Source: Desulfacinum sp. | Lineage (GTDB): Bacteria > Desulfobacterota > Syntrophobacteria > Syntrophobacterales > DSM-9756 | Reading direction: 5' to 3' | Assembly (NCBI GenBank): GCA_014359885.1 | Contig: JACIYN010000020.1 | Location: 1-64,000, forward strand | Length of the DNA: 64,000 bases | Shown: positions 55,101 through 63,016 of the stretch, piece after piece | Layout of the letters: each line of letters begins with the position of its first letter | How positions within the stretch are numbered: the stretch's first letter is position 1 | Program-made: the position numbers and the translations under genes | Notes under the pieces: model-generated | The model's input: only the letters and a program-made list of their open reading frames with translations | The model's database searches: none | What the model was told of the DNA's origin: nothing

Positions 55101-55931
55101 ATGCAGATCACCCGTACACAACGCGTCCTGGCTCACGCCACGCTGGTGGTGAGCATTCTTGTTATCGCCTTTCCCGTCTTCTTCGCTTTGGTGACCAGCA
55201 CCCATTCCTTCCAGGAATCCTTTTCCTTTCCGCCCAAGTTCCACGTGGGCTCCCATCTTCTGGAAAACTACCGGACCGCCTGGGAACGGGTGAACCTGGG
55301 AAGGCTTCTTTTCAACAGTACCCTCATCTCCGTGGCGGTATCCGCAGGAAAGATCCTCCTCAGTCTTCTGGCGGCCTTCGCCTTCACCTACTTCGGGGAT
55401 TTTCCCGGCAAGACCACCTTCTTCATCCTGATCCTCATCACCCACATGCTGCCCCTGCCCATCCGGATCGTGCCCACCTTCGAACTGGTGGAAGACTTCG
55501 GCTGGATGAACACCTACTACGCCCTGACCATCCCCTTTTTCGCCAGCGCCACGGGGACGCTCCTCTTTCGCCAGTTTTTCCTCACCGTCCCCAACGATCT
55601 GGCGGACGCGGCCCGCATGGACGGAGCAGGCCCCATGAAGTTCCTGTGGAAGATCCTGGTGCCGCTTTCCAAGACGAACATGCTGGCACTCTTCATGATC
55701 GAATTCATCTACATGTGGAACCAGTACCTGTGGCCGCTCATCGCCACACATTCGGACGATATGCGCGTGGTGCAGATCGGATTGAAGATGCTCCTGGCCG
55801 GCGAAGAACAGGCGGCCGAGTGGAACGTGATCATGGCCGGGACCATCCTGGCGATGCTCCCCCCCCTCATCATCCTGCTCATCCTGCAGGGGAGCTTCGT
55901 CAAGGGCTTCGCCATGCGCCAGGAAAAATAG
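55101..55931 (+). CDS. ugpE: Sugar-phosphate ABC transporter permease, UgpE-like
   Basis: A 276-residue MalG/UgpE-type permease with six membrane segments. The EAA loop is LADAARMDGAGPMKFLWKIL, and the C-terminus ends QGSFVKGFAMRQEK, close to the typical GLTAGAVKG ending of MalG-type permeases. AGGGGGGGCGG lies upstream of the ATG. It is 19 bases after ugpA. Confidence 0.9.
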   Translation: MQITRTQRVLAHATLVVSILVIAFPVFFALVTSTHSFQESFSFPPKFHVGSHLLENYRTAWERVNLGRLLFNSTLISVAVSAGKILLSLLAAFAFTYFGDFPGKTTFFILILITHMLPLPIRIVPTFELVEDFGWMNTYYALTIPFFASATGTLLFRQFFLTVPNDLADAARMDGAGPMKFLWKILVPLSKTNMLALFMIEFIYMWNQYLWPLIATHSDDMRVVQIGLKMLLAGEEQAAEWNVIMAGTILAMLPPLIILLILQGSFVKGFAMRQEK

Positions 55932-55969
55932 AAATTTCCAACGATTCCCAAGGAGACCGGCGGGAAACC

Positions 55970-57076
55970 ATGGCAGAGATCAAGCTGGATCAGGTCAACA
56001 AGCGGTTCAAAAAGAATTGGGTGGTGCGGGACTTCACGCTGACCGTGGCGGACAGGGAGTTCGTGGTGCTGGTGGGCCCGTCGGGATGCGGCAAATCCAC
56101 CACGCTGCGCATGATCGCAGGGCTCGAAGAGGTGACCAGCGGCGAGATCTCCATCGCAGGACGGGTGGTGAACCATGTGCCGCCCAAGGATCGGGACATC
56201 GCCATGGTCTTCCAGAGCTACGCCCTCTACCCCCACATGAACGTCTACAAGAACATGGCCTTCGGGCTCATGAACCGGGGCGTGCCCAAGGACGAAATCG
56301 ACCGCAGGGTGAAGCAGGCGGCGGAGATTCTCGGCATCTCGGATCTGCTCCAACGCCGCCCGGCCCAGCTTTCCGGCGGCCAGCGCCAGCGCGTGGCCAT
56401 GGGCCGCGCCATTGTCCGGGACCCCCAGGCCTTTCTCTTCGATGAACCGCTAAGCAATCTGGACGCCAAACTCAGGGTGCAAATGCGGGCCGAACTGGCC
56501 AAGCTCCACGAACGCCTGCAGTCCACCATCGTCTACGTGACCCACGACCAGATCGAAGCCATGACCCTGGCCGACCGGATCGTGGTCATGAAGGATGGCA
56601 GGATCATGCAGGTGGGCCCGCCCCTGGAGGTCTACGAACGGCCGGCCAACCGCTTCGTGGCCGGCTTCATCGGCAGCCCGTCCATGAACTTCCTGGACGT
56701 GCGGATTGTGGAAGAGGCCGGCGATCTGTGGGTGGACGGCCAAAGCTTTCGCCTCAAGGTCCCGCGCCATCGCGCGCCCGCCTTCCAGGACTACGTCAAT
56801 CGAGCGGTGATCTTCGGCATCCGCCCCGAAGACATCAAGGAACGCCAAGGGGAGGCCTTGCCGGAAGGGGTCGAACCCTTGCGGGCGGAAGTGGACGTGC
56901 GCGAACCCATCGGATCGGAGGTCATCATCACGGCCACCGTGGGGTCCCACGCCTTCACCGCGCGCATCAGCCCCAACGTACCGGTGCGCGTCCACGACTC
57001 CATCGATCTCGCTGTGAACATGAACAAGATGCACCTTTTCGACCCGGAATCCGAAAAATCCCTGAACGGTCAGTAG
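55970..57076 (+). CDS. ugpC: ABC transporter ATP-binding protein, UgpC-like
   Basis: A 368-residue ATPase. Walker A GPSGCGKST, Q-loop VFQSYALYPHMNVYKNMAFG, signature LSGGQRQRVAMGRAIV, Walker B FLFDEPLSNLDAKLR and switch VTHDQIEAMTLADR are intact. Residues ~240-365 form the TOBE/MalK-type regulatory domain (FGIRPEDIKERQ). AAGGAGAC precedes the ATG at 55970. It is the last gene of the ugpBAEC-type operon and ends one base before the convergent HAD gene. Confidence 0.92.
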   Translation: MAEIKLDQVNKRFKKNWVVRDFTLTVADREFVVLVGPSGCGKSTTLRMIAGLEEVTSGEISIAGRVVNHVPPKDRDIAMVFQSYALYPHMNVYKNMAFGLMNRGVPKDEIDRRVKQAAEILGISDLLQRRPAQLSGGQRQRVAMGRAIVRDPQAFLFDEPLSNLDAKLRVQMRAELAKLHERLQSTIVYVTHDQIEAMTLADRIVVMKDGRIMQVGPPLEVYERPANRFVAGFIGSPSMNFLDVRIVEEAGDLWVDGQSFRLKVPRHRAPAFQDYVNRAVIFGIRPEDIKERQGEALPEGVEPLRAEVDVREPIGSEVIITATVGSHAFTARISPNVPVRVHDSIDLAVNMNKMHLFDPESEKSLNGQ

Positions 57077-57077
57077 A

Positions 57078-57920
57078 TCAGGATGGCAGGAGCGAGAGGA
57101 TTTTCTGCGCCAGCTCGGCGAAGCCCTCACCTCCGGCGCTCGAGGTGACGAAGGCGGGAAGATGCTCCATGCGGGAGGCGAACCGGGTAACATTGGCCAC
57201 CCCCACGGAAAGCTCAAAGGCGGCGAACATGGGTTCGTCGTTGGGGGAATCGCCGCAGAAAACGGCCCGGCGCCGGAGCACCTCCTCCGGGATTCCGAAA
57301 AGCTCCCGGGCGAGAAGCTGCGCCGTCCGCCTCTTGTCGTAATCGCCGAACCAGCCGTTCACGTGGATGGACGAAACCTTGCAGTGCGCTCCGTGGGCCC
57401 GGAAGATCCCAACGATCTCCTCCACCGCCTCCCATCCCGCATGCGGCACGTCTTCGCAGTAATCCACCGCCAGGTCCGCCTCCCGGTAGTGCTGGTCCGA
57501 GGCCAGGGCCACCCCGGGAACGCGCGTTCGGATCTCTTCCCAAACCGCCCGGAGCCGCCTTCGGTTTTCCCGCCGCTGGTCCTCGTCCGCCAGATACCGC
57601 TTTCGGAGTTTGCCCGCCTGGGCGTCGTAGAAGAAGTAGAAGGCGCCGTTTTCTCCCACCACGGCGTCCACGGGCCACATGCGCGCCATATGATCGCACC
57701 ACCCCGCGGGCCTTCCCGTGATGGGGATGAGCCGCAGGCCCGACTCCTTGAGGGCCCACAGAGCCGAATAGGCGCAGGCGGGAAGGCGCCCCCGCGTGGT
57801 GAGGGTGTCGTCGATGTCGAACAGAACCCCCCAGAGGCCCTCCACATCCCGCTTCGTCAGCCGTTCCAGGGGCCGCAGGCCGGAGCGCGGCCGGGTCCTT
57901 CGGGAAGTCCCAACGGTCAC
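57078..57920 (-). CDS. HAD-IIB family hydrolase
   Basis: A 280-residue phosphatase of the HAD superfamily with a C2-type cap. Motif I GVLFDIDDTLTT carries the catalytic aspartates, motif II is LIPITGRPAGWCDHM, and motif IV FCGDSPNDEPMFAAFELSVG binds Mg2+. VVGENGAFYFF is typical of sucrose-, mannosyl-3-phosphoglycerate- and trehalose-phosphatase-like members. A GTG at 57920 overlaps the marR stop (GTGA), so the two are co-translated. It is convergent with the ugp-type operon. The substrate, probably a sugar phosphate or glyceryl-sugar phosphate, cannot be fixed. Confidence 0.85.
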   Translation of the reverse strand: MTVGTSRRTRPRSGLRPLERLTKRDVEGLWGVLFDIDDTLTTRGRLPACAYSALWALKESGLRLIPITGRPAGWCDHMARMWPVDAVVGENGAFYFFYDAQAGKLRKRYLADEDQRRENRRRLRAVWEEIRTRVPGVALASDQHYREADLAVDYCEDVPHAGWEAVEEIVGIFRAHGAHCKVSSIHVNGWFGDYDKRRTAQLLARELFGIPEEVLRRRAVFCGDSPNDEPMFAAFELSVGVANVTRFASRMEHLPAFVTSSAGGEGFAELAQKILSLLPS

Positions 57921-58429
57921 GATCTTCCCTCTTCGGCCTTGGGGGCTGCGGCCGGTGCCGCTATTTGATCAAGCTCCGCATGATCCGGAACCCCTTCGCT
58001 CTCGGACGTGAGGAGCTGCACCAGGCGTTCGATGGCCCACAGGATCGATCGCACCTCCTCCTCGCTCAGCTGCTGCAGCCGCTCCACGAACGTATCCTGC
58101 AGCGGAGTGGGCGCGTTCTTAATGAATTCCACGCCCTCATCAGTGATCTCCACGTGAATCTTTCTCCGGTCCTTGCTCACCCGGGTGCGCCGCACCAGGT
58201 TTCTTTTCTCCAGACGATCCACGATGCCCGTCACCGTGCTGCTATTGAGGAAGACGATCTTGGTGAGCGCCCCCAGGGAGATGGGGCCGTGTTCGTAGAT
58301 CTCCCGCAGGCAGATGAGCTGGGGCACCGTAATCTTGTAGGTTTCCTGGATGTGCTTGGAATGGATATCCAGCTCGCGGGCGATCTGGCGCAACCTCTTG
58401 GTAATGTGCACCACCGTGGGATCAACCAT
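57917..58429 (-). CDS. MarR-family transcriptional regulator
   Basis: A 170-residue regulator. The winged helix (residues ~30-110) reads KITVPQLICLREIYEHGPIS, then LTKIVFLNSSTVTGIVDRLE and the wing RRTRVSKDRRKIHVEITDEG. Helices at both ends serve dimerisation; an Ala-rich tail of about 20 residues follows. GAGGAACGAGG precedes the ATG. It is coupled to the HAD phosphatase and divergent from the aminopeptidase gene. It may regulate either or both; no clear operator palindrome was found in the 150-base gap. Confidence 0.88.
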   Translation of the reverse strand: MVDPTVVHITKRLRQIARELDIHSKHIQETYKITVPQLICLREIYEHGPISLGALTKIVFLNSSTVTGIVDRLEKRNLVRRTRVSKDRRKIHVEITDEGVEFIKNAPTPLQDTFVERLQQLSEEEVRSILWAIERLVQLLTSESEGVPDHAELDQIAAPAAAPKAEEGRS

Positions 58430-58581
58430 CCTCGTTCCTCCGACCGGCGAACAAAAATTCTAAAGCCCTCCGGGCTTCCATGGGTTAAAAGGAATGCAAC
58501 GCGCACGGGTCCTATAGCATATTTTTTCCCCATCGTCGTCGTGGAATGAAGGTCCCCCAGGATGGAAACGGAGGTCGAACG

Positions 58582-61233
58582 GTGAACACCCGACGGTTCA
58601 AGTACATGCGGTCCGACTTTGGAGAACTCCCCCTGAGGCTTCGCCATATGGACATCACGGTGCGGTTTTACGAAGACCGCGTGGAGGCGGAGAACCGACT
58701 GCACCTGGAAGCAACGAAATCCCAAGACCTGATCGCCCTGGACGCCAACAACCTGGAAGTCCGTTCCGTGCGGTTCGCATGGGATTCGGGCGGCGCGGTG
58801 CCGGCTCCCCATCGGATCGATACCCGCAACCATAAGCTCCTCGTCACGCCGCCCCGTCCGGTGCGCCCGGGAGAGCGTTTCGTGGTGGAGACCCACACCC
58901 TCTGCTACCCCTCCGAGCACCTGCTGGAGGGGATCTACCGGGACGTGACCCCGCCGGGGGCCCCCCAGCAGTACATGTCCCAGTGTCAGCAATGGGGTTT
59001 CCAGCGGATCATGCCCGTACTGGACGACTGCCGGGCCAAGTGCACCATGACCACCACCCTGGAAGGGGACGCACGCTACACCCACCTCATCAGCAACGGC
59101 AACATCAGCCGCACCCACAACCCCGACGGCGTCCCCGTATCCCTGGAAGACGATCCCGGCCGAAAACGGATCACCTACCACAACCCTGTCCCCATGGCGC
59201 CCTATCTGTTCATCGCCTGCGCCGGCACCTGGGATGAACTGAGCGATTCCGTCACGTATCCCTCGGGCCGAACGGTGCGCCTGGAATACCTGGTTCCGCC
59301 GGGCAAGACGGACCAGGCCCGGATTCCCATGGAAATCCTCAAGCACTCCATCCTGTGGATCTACGAAACCCAAGGCTATGAATACCCGGGAGAAACCTAC
59401 CGAACCATCTGCATGACCAAATCCAACTTCGGCGGCATGGAAAACGTGGGCAACACCACCATCGTTACGGACGCCGCCCTGGTGACGGAACACAGTCTGG
59501 ACAGCCATCTGCTCTACGCCCACGCCGTCATCGTCCATGAATTCGAACACAACCAATGCGGCAGCGAAACCACCATGGAAACCCCCTTCGACATGTGGCT
59601 CAACGAAGCCTACACGGTGGACGTGGAACGCCGCTACATGGCCTCCGTCTTCGATCCCACCTTCATGCGCCTGCAGCAGGTGGACAGCATCCGAAACCCC
59701 CTCCTGGGGCCGCTGGCCATCGAAGACGGCGGCCATGCCGGGCGAATCGTCCGAGAAGGCTTCAACGATCCGGACGAACTGGTGGACGGGGTCACCTACG
59801 TGAAGGCCGCCGAAGTGATCCGCATGCTGCGCCTCCTGCTGGGGGAAGACGCCTTCGAAAGGGGAAAGAACCTCTACTTCCGCCGCTACCGGAACGCAAA
59901 CGCCAACACGGATCAATTCTTCCAATGTTTTGAAGAAACGTCCGGGCGATCTCTGGAAACCTTCAAAAGGAAGTGGCTCCACACCATCGGCTATCCCACG
60001 GTCACGGCCCGGTGCAGCTACGACGAGGCGGCCGGAGCGTTTACCATTTTCTTTAGACAGGAAAACGCCGGCGGCTCCGAACCGTTTCCGGTGCCCATCG
60101 AGCTGGCCCTGGTGGACCGCTTTGGACGAGACATCCCCGGCACCTGCCGCACCTTCCTTCTGGAAGAAACGGAAGCCCGGCTGCGGCTGGAAGGACTCCA
60201 TGAAGCCCCCGCCTTCGCCTCCCTCAACCGGGACATGTCCTTCTACGGAACCTTCCGGGTCCAGGATGTCTCGCCCGATACCCTCGCTCTTCAGGCCACA
60301 CGGGATCCCAACGCCTTCAACCGTGTGGAGGCCTTCCGTCAGCTGACGGATCGCCAGCGTCTCCGCCTCCTCCAAGACCCCGAAGCGCAAGTGGATACAA
60401 AATGGCTCGACCTTTACGGCTCCTTCCTTCGGGACGACACCCTTCCCCCGGCGCTCAGGGCCTACTTTCTCCGGATCGACGAACAGCCATTGGACCGGAG
60501 GTTCGCCACGTGGTTTCCGGAACTGGCGGCCGCCCGCGACCGGCTGATGACCGCCGTCAACTCCCGATACCAAGAGGAACTTCTCCGGCTCTTTGACAAG
60601 ATCGATACCTATCGGACCCCCGAGCATCCCCGGGACGGTCTGGAAGACCGGCTCCTCAAGGCGACGGTGACGGAACTTTTGGCGGTGGCGGACACCCCTG
60701 AAATCCACCGCCTCCTTTATGAACACTTCCAGCGGGCCACCACCGCCAACGATCGGGTGTCCGCCCTCGCCGCCCTGAACCGCACTTCCTGGCCGGAGCG
60801 CCGGCGTCTTTTGGAAGAGACCTATGGGGCCTGGCATTCCGATGTGAGCGGTTATGCCAACTACCTCAAGGTGGTGGCCTCCCGAACCCGCCCGGATGTC
60901 TTTAAGGAGATCGCCCTGGAAAAGGCCCGCCCGACCTTCGACATCACGCACCCCACCCAGAGCCGGGCCCTTTTCGTCACCCTGGCCTTGAACACCAAGA
61001 TGGTCTGGACCGCGGAAGGCATCCGCTGGATCCGGGACCGGGTGATCGAGCTGGCGCCGGTCAATGCCACCGTGGCGTCCCGGCTCTTGAACACGTTCCA
61101 GCACGTGGGATCCCTGAAGGAGGAGTTGAAAGGGCTGGTGGCGGAGGCCCTGCGGGAGATCCGAGCGCAGGTTTCCGAGGAGGTATGCCCCACGGTGGCG
61201 GGCCAGGCCGCGGCCTATTTGGAGGGGGTCTAG
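58582..61233 (+). CDS. M1-family metallo-aminopeptidase
   Basis: An 883-residue zinc aminopeptidase. The exopeptidase motif is GGMENVGNT (GxMEN). The zinc site is H319-E-F-E-H323, then 18 residues to E342 in WLNEAYT, which fits HExxH-x18-E. The usual HELAHQ is changed to HEFEHN, and WFGN is replaced by CGSE. The N-terminal beta domain (~1-220) contains QQWGFQRIMPVLDDCRAKCT, and the C-terminal helical domain (~470-880) is typical of PepN-length members. There is no signal peptide. The GTG at 58582 is chosen because GGAGG lies 7 bases before it; an ATG at 58546 is in frame but precedes this site. Its stop begins a repeat cassette. Confidence 0.88.
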   Translation: MNTRRFKYMRSDFGELPLRLRHMDITVRFYEDRVEAENRLHLEATKSQDLIALDANNLEVRSVRFAWDSGGAVPAPHRIDTRNHKLLVTPPRPVRPGERFVVETHTLCYPSEHLLEGIYRDVTPPGAPQQYMSQCQQWGFQRIMPVLDDCRAKCTMTTTLEGDARYTHLISNGNISRTHNPDGVPVSLEDDPGRKRITYHNPVPMAPYLFIACAGTWDELSDSVTYPSGRTVRLEYLVPPGKTDQARIPMEILKHSILWIYETQGYEYPGETYRTICMTKSNFGGMENVGNTTIVTDAALVTEHSLDSHLLYAHAVIVHEFEHNQCGSETTMETPFDMWLNEAYTVDVERRYMASVFDPTFMRLQQVDSIRNPLLGPLAIEDGGHAGRIVREGFNDPDELVDGVTYVKAAEVIRMLRLLLGEDAFERGKNLYFRRYRNANANTDQFFQCFEETSGRSLETFKRKWLHTIGYPTVTARCSYDEAAGAFTIFFRQENAGGSEPFPVPIELALVDRFGRDIPGTCRTFLLEETEARLRLEGLHEAPAFASLNRDMSFYGTFRVQDVSPDTLALQATRDPNAFNRVEAFRQLTDRQRLRLLQDPEAQVDTKWLDLYGSFLRDDTLPPALRAYFLRIDEQPLDRRFATWFPELAAARDRLMTAVNSRYQEELLRLFDKIDTYRTPEHPRDGLEDRLLKATVTELLAVADTPEIHRLLYEHFQRATTANDRVSALAALNRTSWPERRRLLEETYGAWHSDVSGYANYLKVVASRTRPDVFKEIALEKARPTFDITHPTQSRALFVTLALNTKMVWTAEGIRWIRDRVIELAPVNATVASRLLNTFQHVGSLKEELKGLVAEALREIRAQVSEEVCPTVAGQAAAYLEGV

Positions 61234-61630
61234 CAGCCTGTCCGAAAACGCGAATTTCCTGGGAGCGCGGGCGTCTCGCCCGCTTCTCGTGCGGGCCAGA
61301 GGCCCGCGCTCCCAGGGGAAAGGCCGCCCCCTCCCCCATCGTAGCCGCGGGGCTCCAGACCCGCGGAAGGGGCCAACGGAACCCCTGGAAGTCGCAGGCC
61401 GTATGCGACGGCCTATCCGACGACCGGGGGTTCCTCCGCAGCCCTTACAGTCATGGCTCCCCTCGCGCCACCCCGCGCCCATTGCATTGCCGGGCACCCT
61501 CATTGCGGCCTTCGCAGTTCCTAAAACTAGAAAGATTTGCGTCTATTCGCGTTCATTCGCGGTTCTCTTTCACATTAGGGCTACGCTACGGAAAACAAGA
61601 TCATCTGCGACGTTTTGGGACAGCCTCGTA
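61231..61630. repeat. Mosaic repeat cassette starting at the aminopeptidase stop codon
   Basis: The left end TAGCAGCCTGTCCGAAAAC contains the stop codon; the right end is the inverse GGGACAGCCTCGTAGG. Inside are a GCGGGC-TCTC-type hairpin element (61265-61315, matching 42825-42860), a TAGCCGCGGGGCTCCAGACC element in the same order as one arm of the 3911-4351 dimer, and a dispersed repeat at 61535. With the flank to 61712, no gene is seen. Confidence 0.65.
61535..61576. repeat. Dispersed repeat, 'TTTGCGTCTATTCGCG' type
   Basis: ATTTGCGTCTATTCGCGTTC and ATTCGCGGTTCTCTTTCAC match the copies at 2948 and 49456. It interrupts the repeat unit of the surrounding cassette. Confidence 0.55.
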
Positions 61631-61712
61631 GGGGTTGGTTTTGAGCCTTCCCGCCGGACCCTGGCGATTGGAAGGAATCGTCCGGTTGATGCAAAAATAT
61701 TTCTTTCACCCG

Positions 61713-61756
61713 TTGACAAAGTGGGCCGATCATCCTAAATAGTAATCGATACTATT
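61713..61756 (+). promoter_or_regulatory. Promoter and Fur/PerR-type operator of the perR gene
   Basis: TTGACA at 61713-61718 and TAAATA 17 bases later form a likely promoter. Overlapping the -10 is a perfect inverted repeat, AATAGTA-ATCGA-TACTATT (61738-61756), resembling PerR/Fur boxes. This suggests that the regulator represses its own gene and perhaps rbr and the flavodiiron gene. Confidence 0.75.
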
Positions 61757-61771
61757 TGAAAAGGAGAAACC

Positions 61772-62206
61772 GTGCCCCGGAAAGAAGCCCTTAAAATGAC
61801 ACCCCAAAGGCGCCACATTCTCCGCGCCCTGCGTAGCCGCCACTGGCACCCCACGGCGGATGAAGTCTATGCTGAGGTGCGTCGCGATCTTCCGCGCATC
61901 AGCCTGGGCACGGTCTACCGAAACCTTGAAATCCTGGCCAACACCGGTTTAATTCAGAAATTAGCAACAGCCGGACCTCAAAAGCGCTACGACGGTAATC
62001 CCGTCCGCCACTTTCACCTCCGGTGTCGCCGCTGCGGCAAACTGGAAGACGCTCCGGTACAGGAAGGCTTCGACCCCCTTGCCTTTCTGGCCGACCCTGC
62101 GGGATACGTGGTGGAAGGCTACGTGTTGGAATACCTGGGCCTGTGCGCATCGTGCCGTGAGGCCGAAGCGCACGCCCGGGAAAATCGGAGCCCTGCTCCG
62201 TCATGA
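61772..62206 (+). CDS. perR: Fur-family regulator, PerR-like
   Basis: A 144-residue metal-dependent repressor. The winged helix (residues ~8-80) has MTPQRRHILRALRSRHWHPT and LPRISLGTVYRNLEILANTG. The metal part has HFHLRCRRCGKLEDAP and LGLCASC, giving two CxxC pairs for structural zinc. Sensing of peroxide is inferred from the neighbours rubrerythrin and flavodiiron protein. The start is GTG at 61772 after AAGGAG. A perfect palindromic operator overlaps its promoter. Confidence 0.85.
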   Translation: MPRKEALKMTPQRRHILRALRSRHWHPTADEVYAEVRRDLPRISLGTVYRNLEILANTGLIQKLATAGPQKRYDGNPVRHFHLRCRRCGKLEDAPVQEGFDPLAFLADPAGYVVEGYVLEYLGLCASCREAEAHARENRSPAPS

Positions 62207-62313
62207 GAGAGCCGGTCCTCCGAGCCCCCCATCCGGCGGCTTGGAGGACCCTTTGCAGGCAAAACCCTGGAATCTGGTCAACGGCTGATTCAACAACAAG
62301 GAGGAGAGAAGAA

Positions 62314-62889
62314 ATGAGTCGACTGAAAGGCACCCGCACGGAAAAGAACCTGCTCACCGCTTTCGCCGGAGAATCCCAGGCGAGAAACCGCTACACCTAT
62401 TTCGCTTCCCAGGCCAAGAAGGAAGGCTACGTGCAGATTGCACAGATCTTCGAGGAGACGGCCAACCAGGAAAAGGAACACGCCAAGCGTTTCTTCAAGT
62501 TCCTGGAAGGGGGCGAAGTGGAAGTGAGCGCCGCTTTTCCGGCGGGCGTGATCGGATCCACCCTGGAAAACCTGAAGGCTGCGGCGGCCGGCGAGCATTA
62601 CGAATATTCGGAGATGTATCCCGAGTTCGCCAAGGTGGCCAAGGAAGAAGGGTTCGATGACATTGCGGCCGTCTTCATGAACGTGTCCGTTGCCGAAAAG
62701 CAGCACGAAAAGCGCTATCGGGATCTGGCGGCCAACATCGAGCAGGGTCGGGTCTTCAAGCGCGAGGCCCCGGTCAAGTGGCGCTGCATCAACTGCGGCT
62801 TCATTTACGAAGGCGCCGAAGCACCCGCCCAGTGCCCCGCCTGTGCCCATCCCCAGGCCTACTTCGAGCTGCTGGGCGAGAACTGGTAG
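62314..62889 (+). CDS. rbr: Rubrerythrin
   Basis: A 191-residue peroxide reductase. The diiron four-helix domain (residues ~1-140) has ExxH ligand motifs in AGESQARNRY, EETANQEKEHAKRFF, EYSEMYPEF and AEKQHEKRY. The C-terminal rubredoxin domain has CINCGFIYEG and CPACAHPQ, which bind one Fe through four Cys. GGAGGAGAG precedes the ATG at 62314. It reduces H2O2 with electrons from NADH via rubredoxin in anaerobes. It is 107 bases after perR. Confidence 0.95.
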   Translation: MSRLKGTRTEKNLLTAFAGESQARNRYTYFASQAKKEGYVQIAQIFEETANQEKEHAKRFFKFLEGGEVEVSAAFPAGVIGSTLENLKAAAAGEHYEYSEMYPEFAKVAKEEGFDDIAAVFMNVSVAEKQHEKRYRDLAANIEQGRVFKREAPVKWRCINCGFIYEGAEAPAQCPACAHPQAYFELLGENW

Positions 62890-62909
62890 TTGACGAATTG
62901 TCTTTTCAC

Positions 62910-62934
62910 GTAGGGGCGGGGTTTATCCCCGCCC
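62910..62934. repeat. Palindromic repeat, GTAGGGGCG family
   Basis: GTAGGGGCGGGG-TTTA-TCCCCGCCC, between rubrerythrin and the flavodiiron gene. It is nearly the same as the copy at 3028 in inverse orientation. Confidence 0.65.
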
Positions 62935-63016
62935 TTCAGGTACGCAGAGGTCCAGAAACACAACAAAGAAATCGCTCCGTTATAGGTCCTTAGCGCTGAA
63001 GGAGGCCCGAAGATTC

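Noticed and set aside
58231-61503. Minus-strand open frame of 1,090 codons opposite the aminopeptidase
   Set aside because: It is a high-GC shadow frame: low-complexity Gly/His/Val-rich protein with no domain, running across the marR gene and a repeat. The plus-strand M1 peptidase has clear catalytic motifs.
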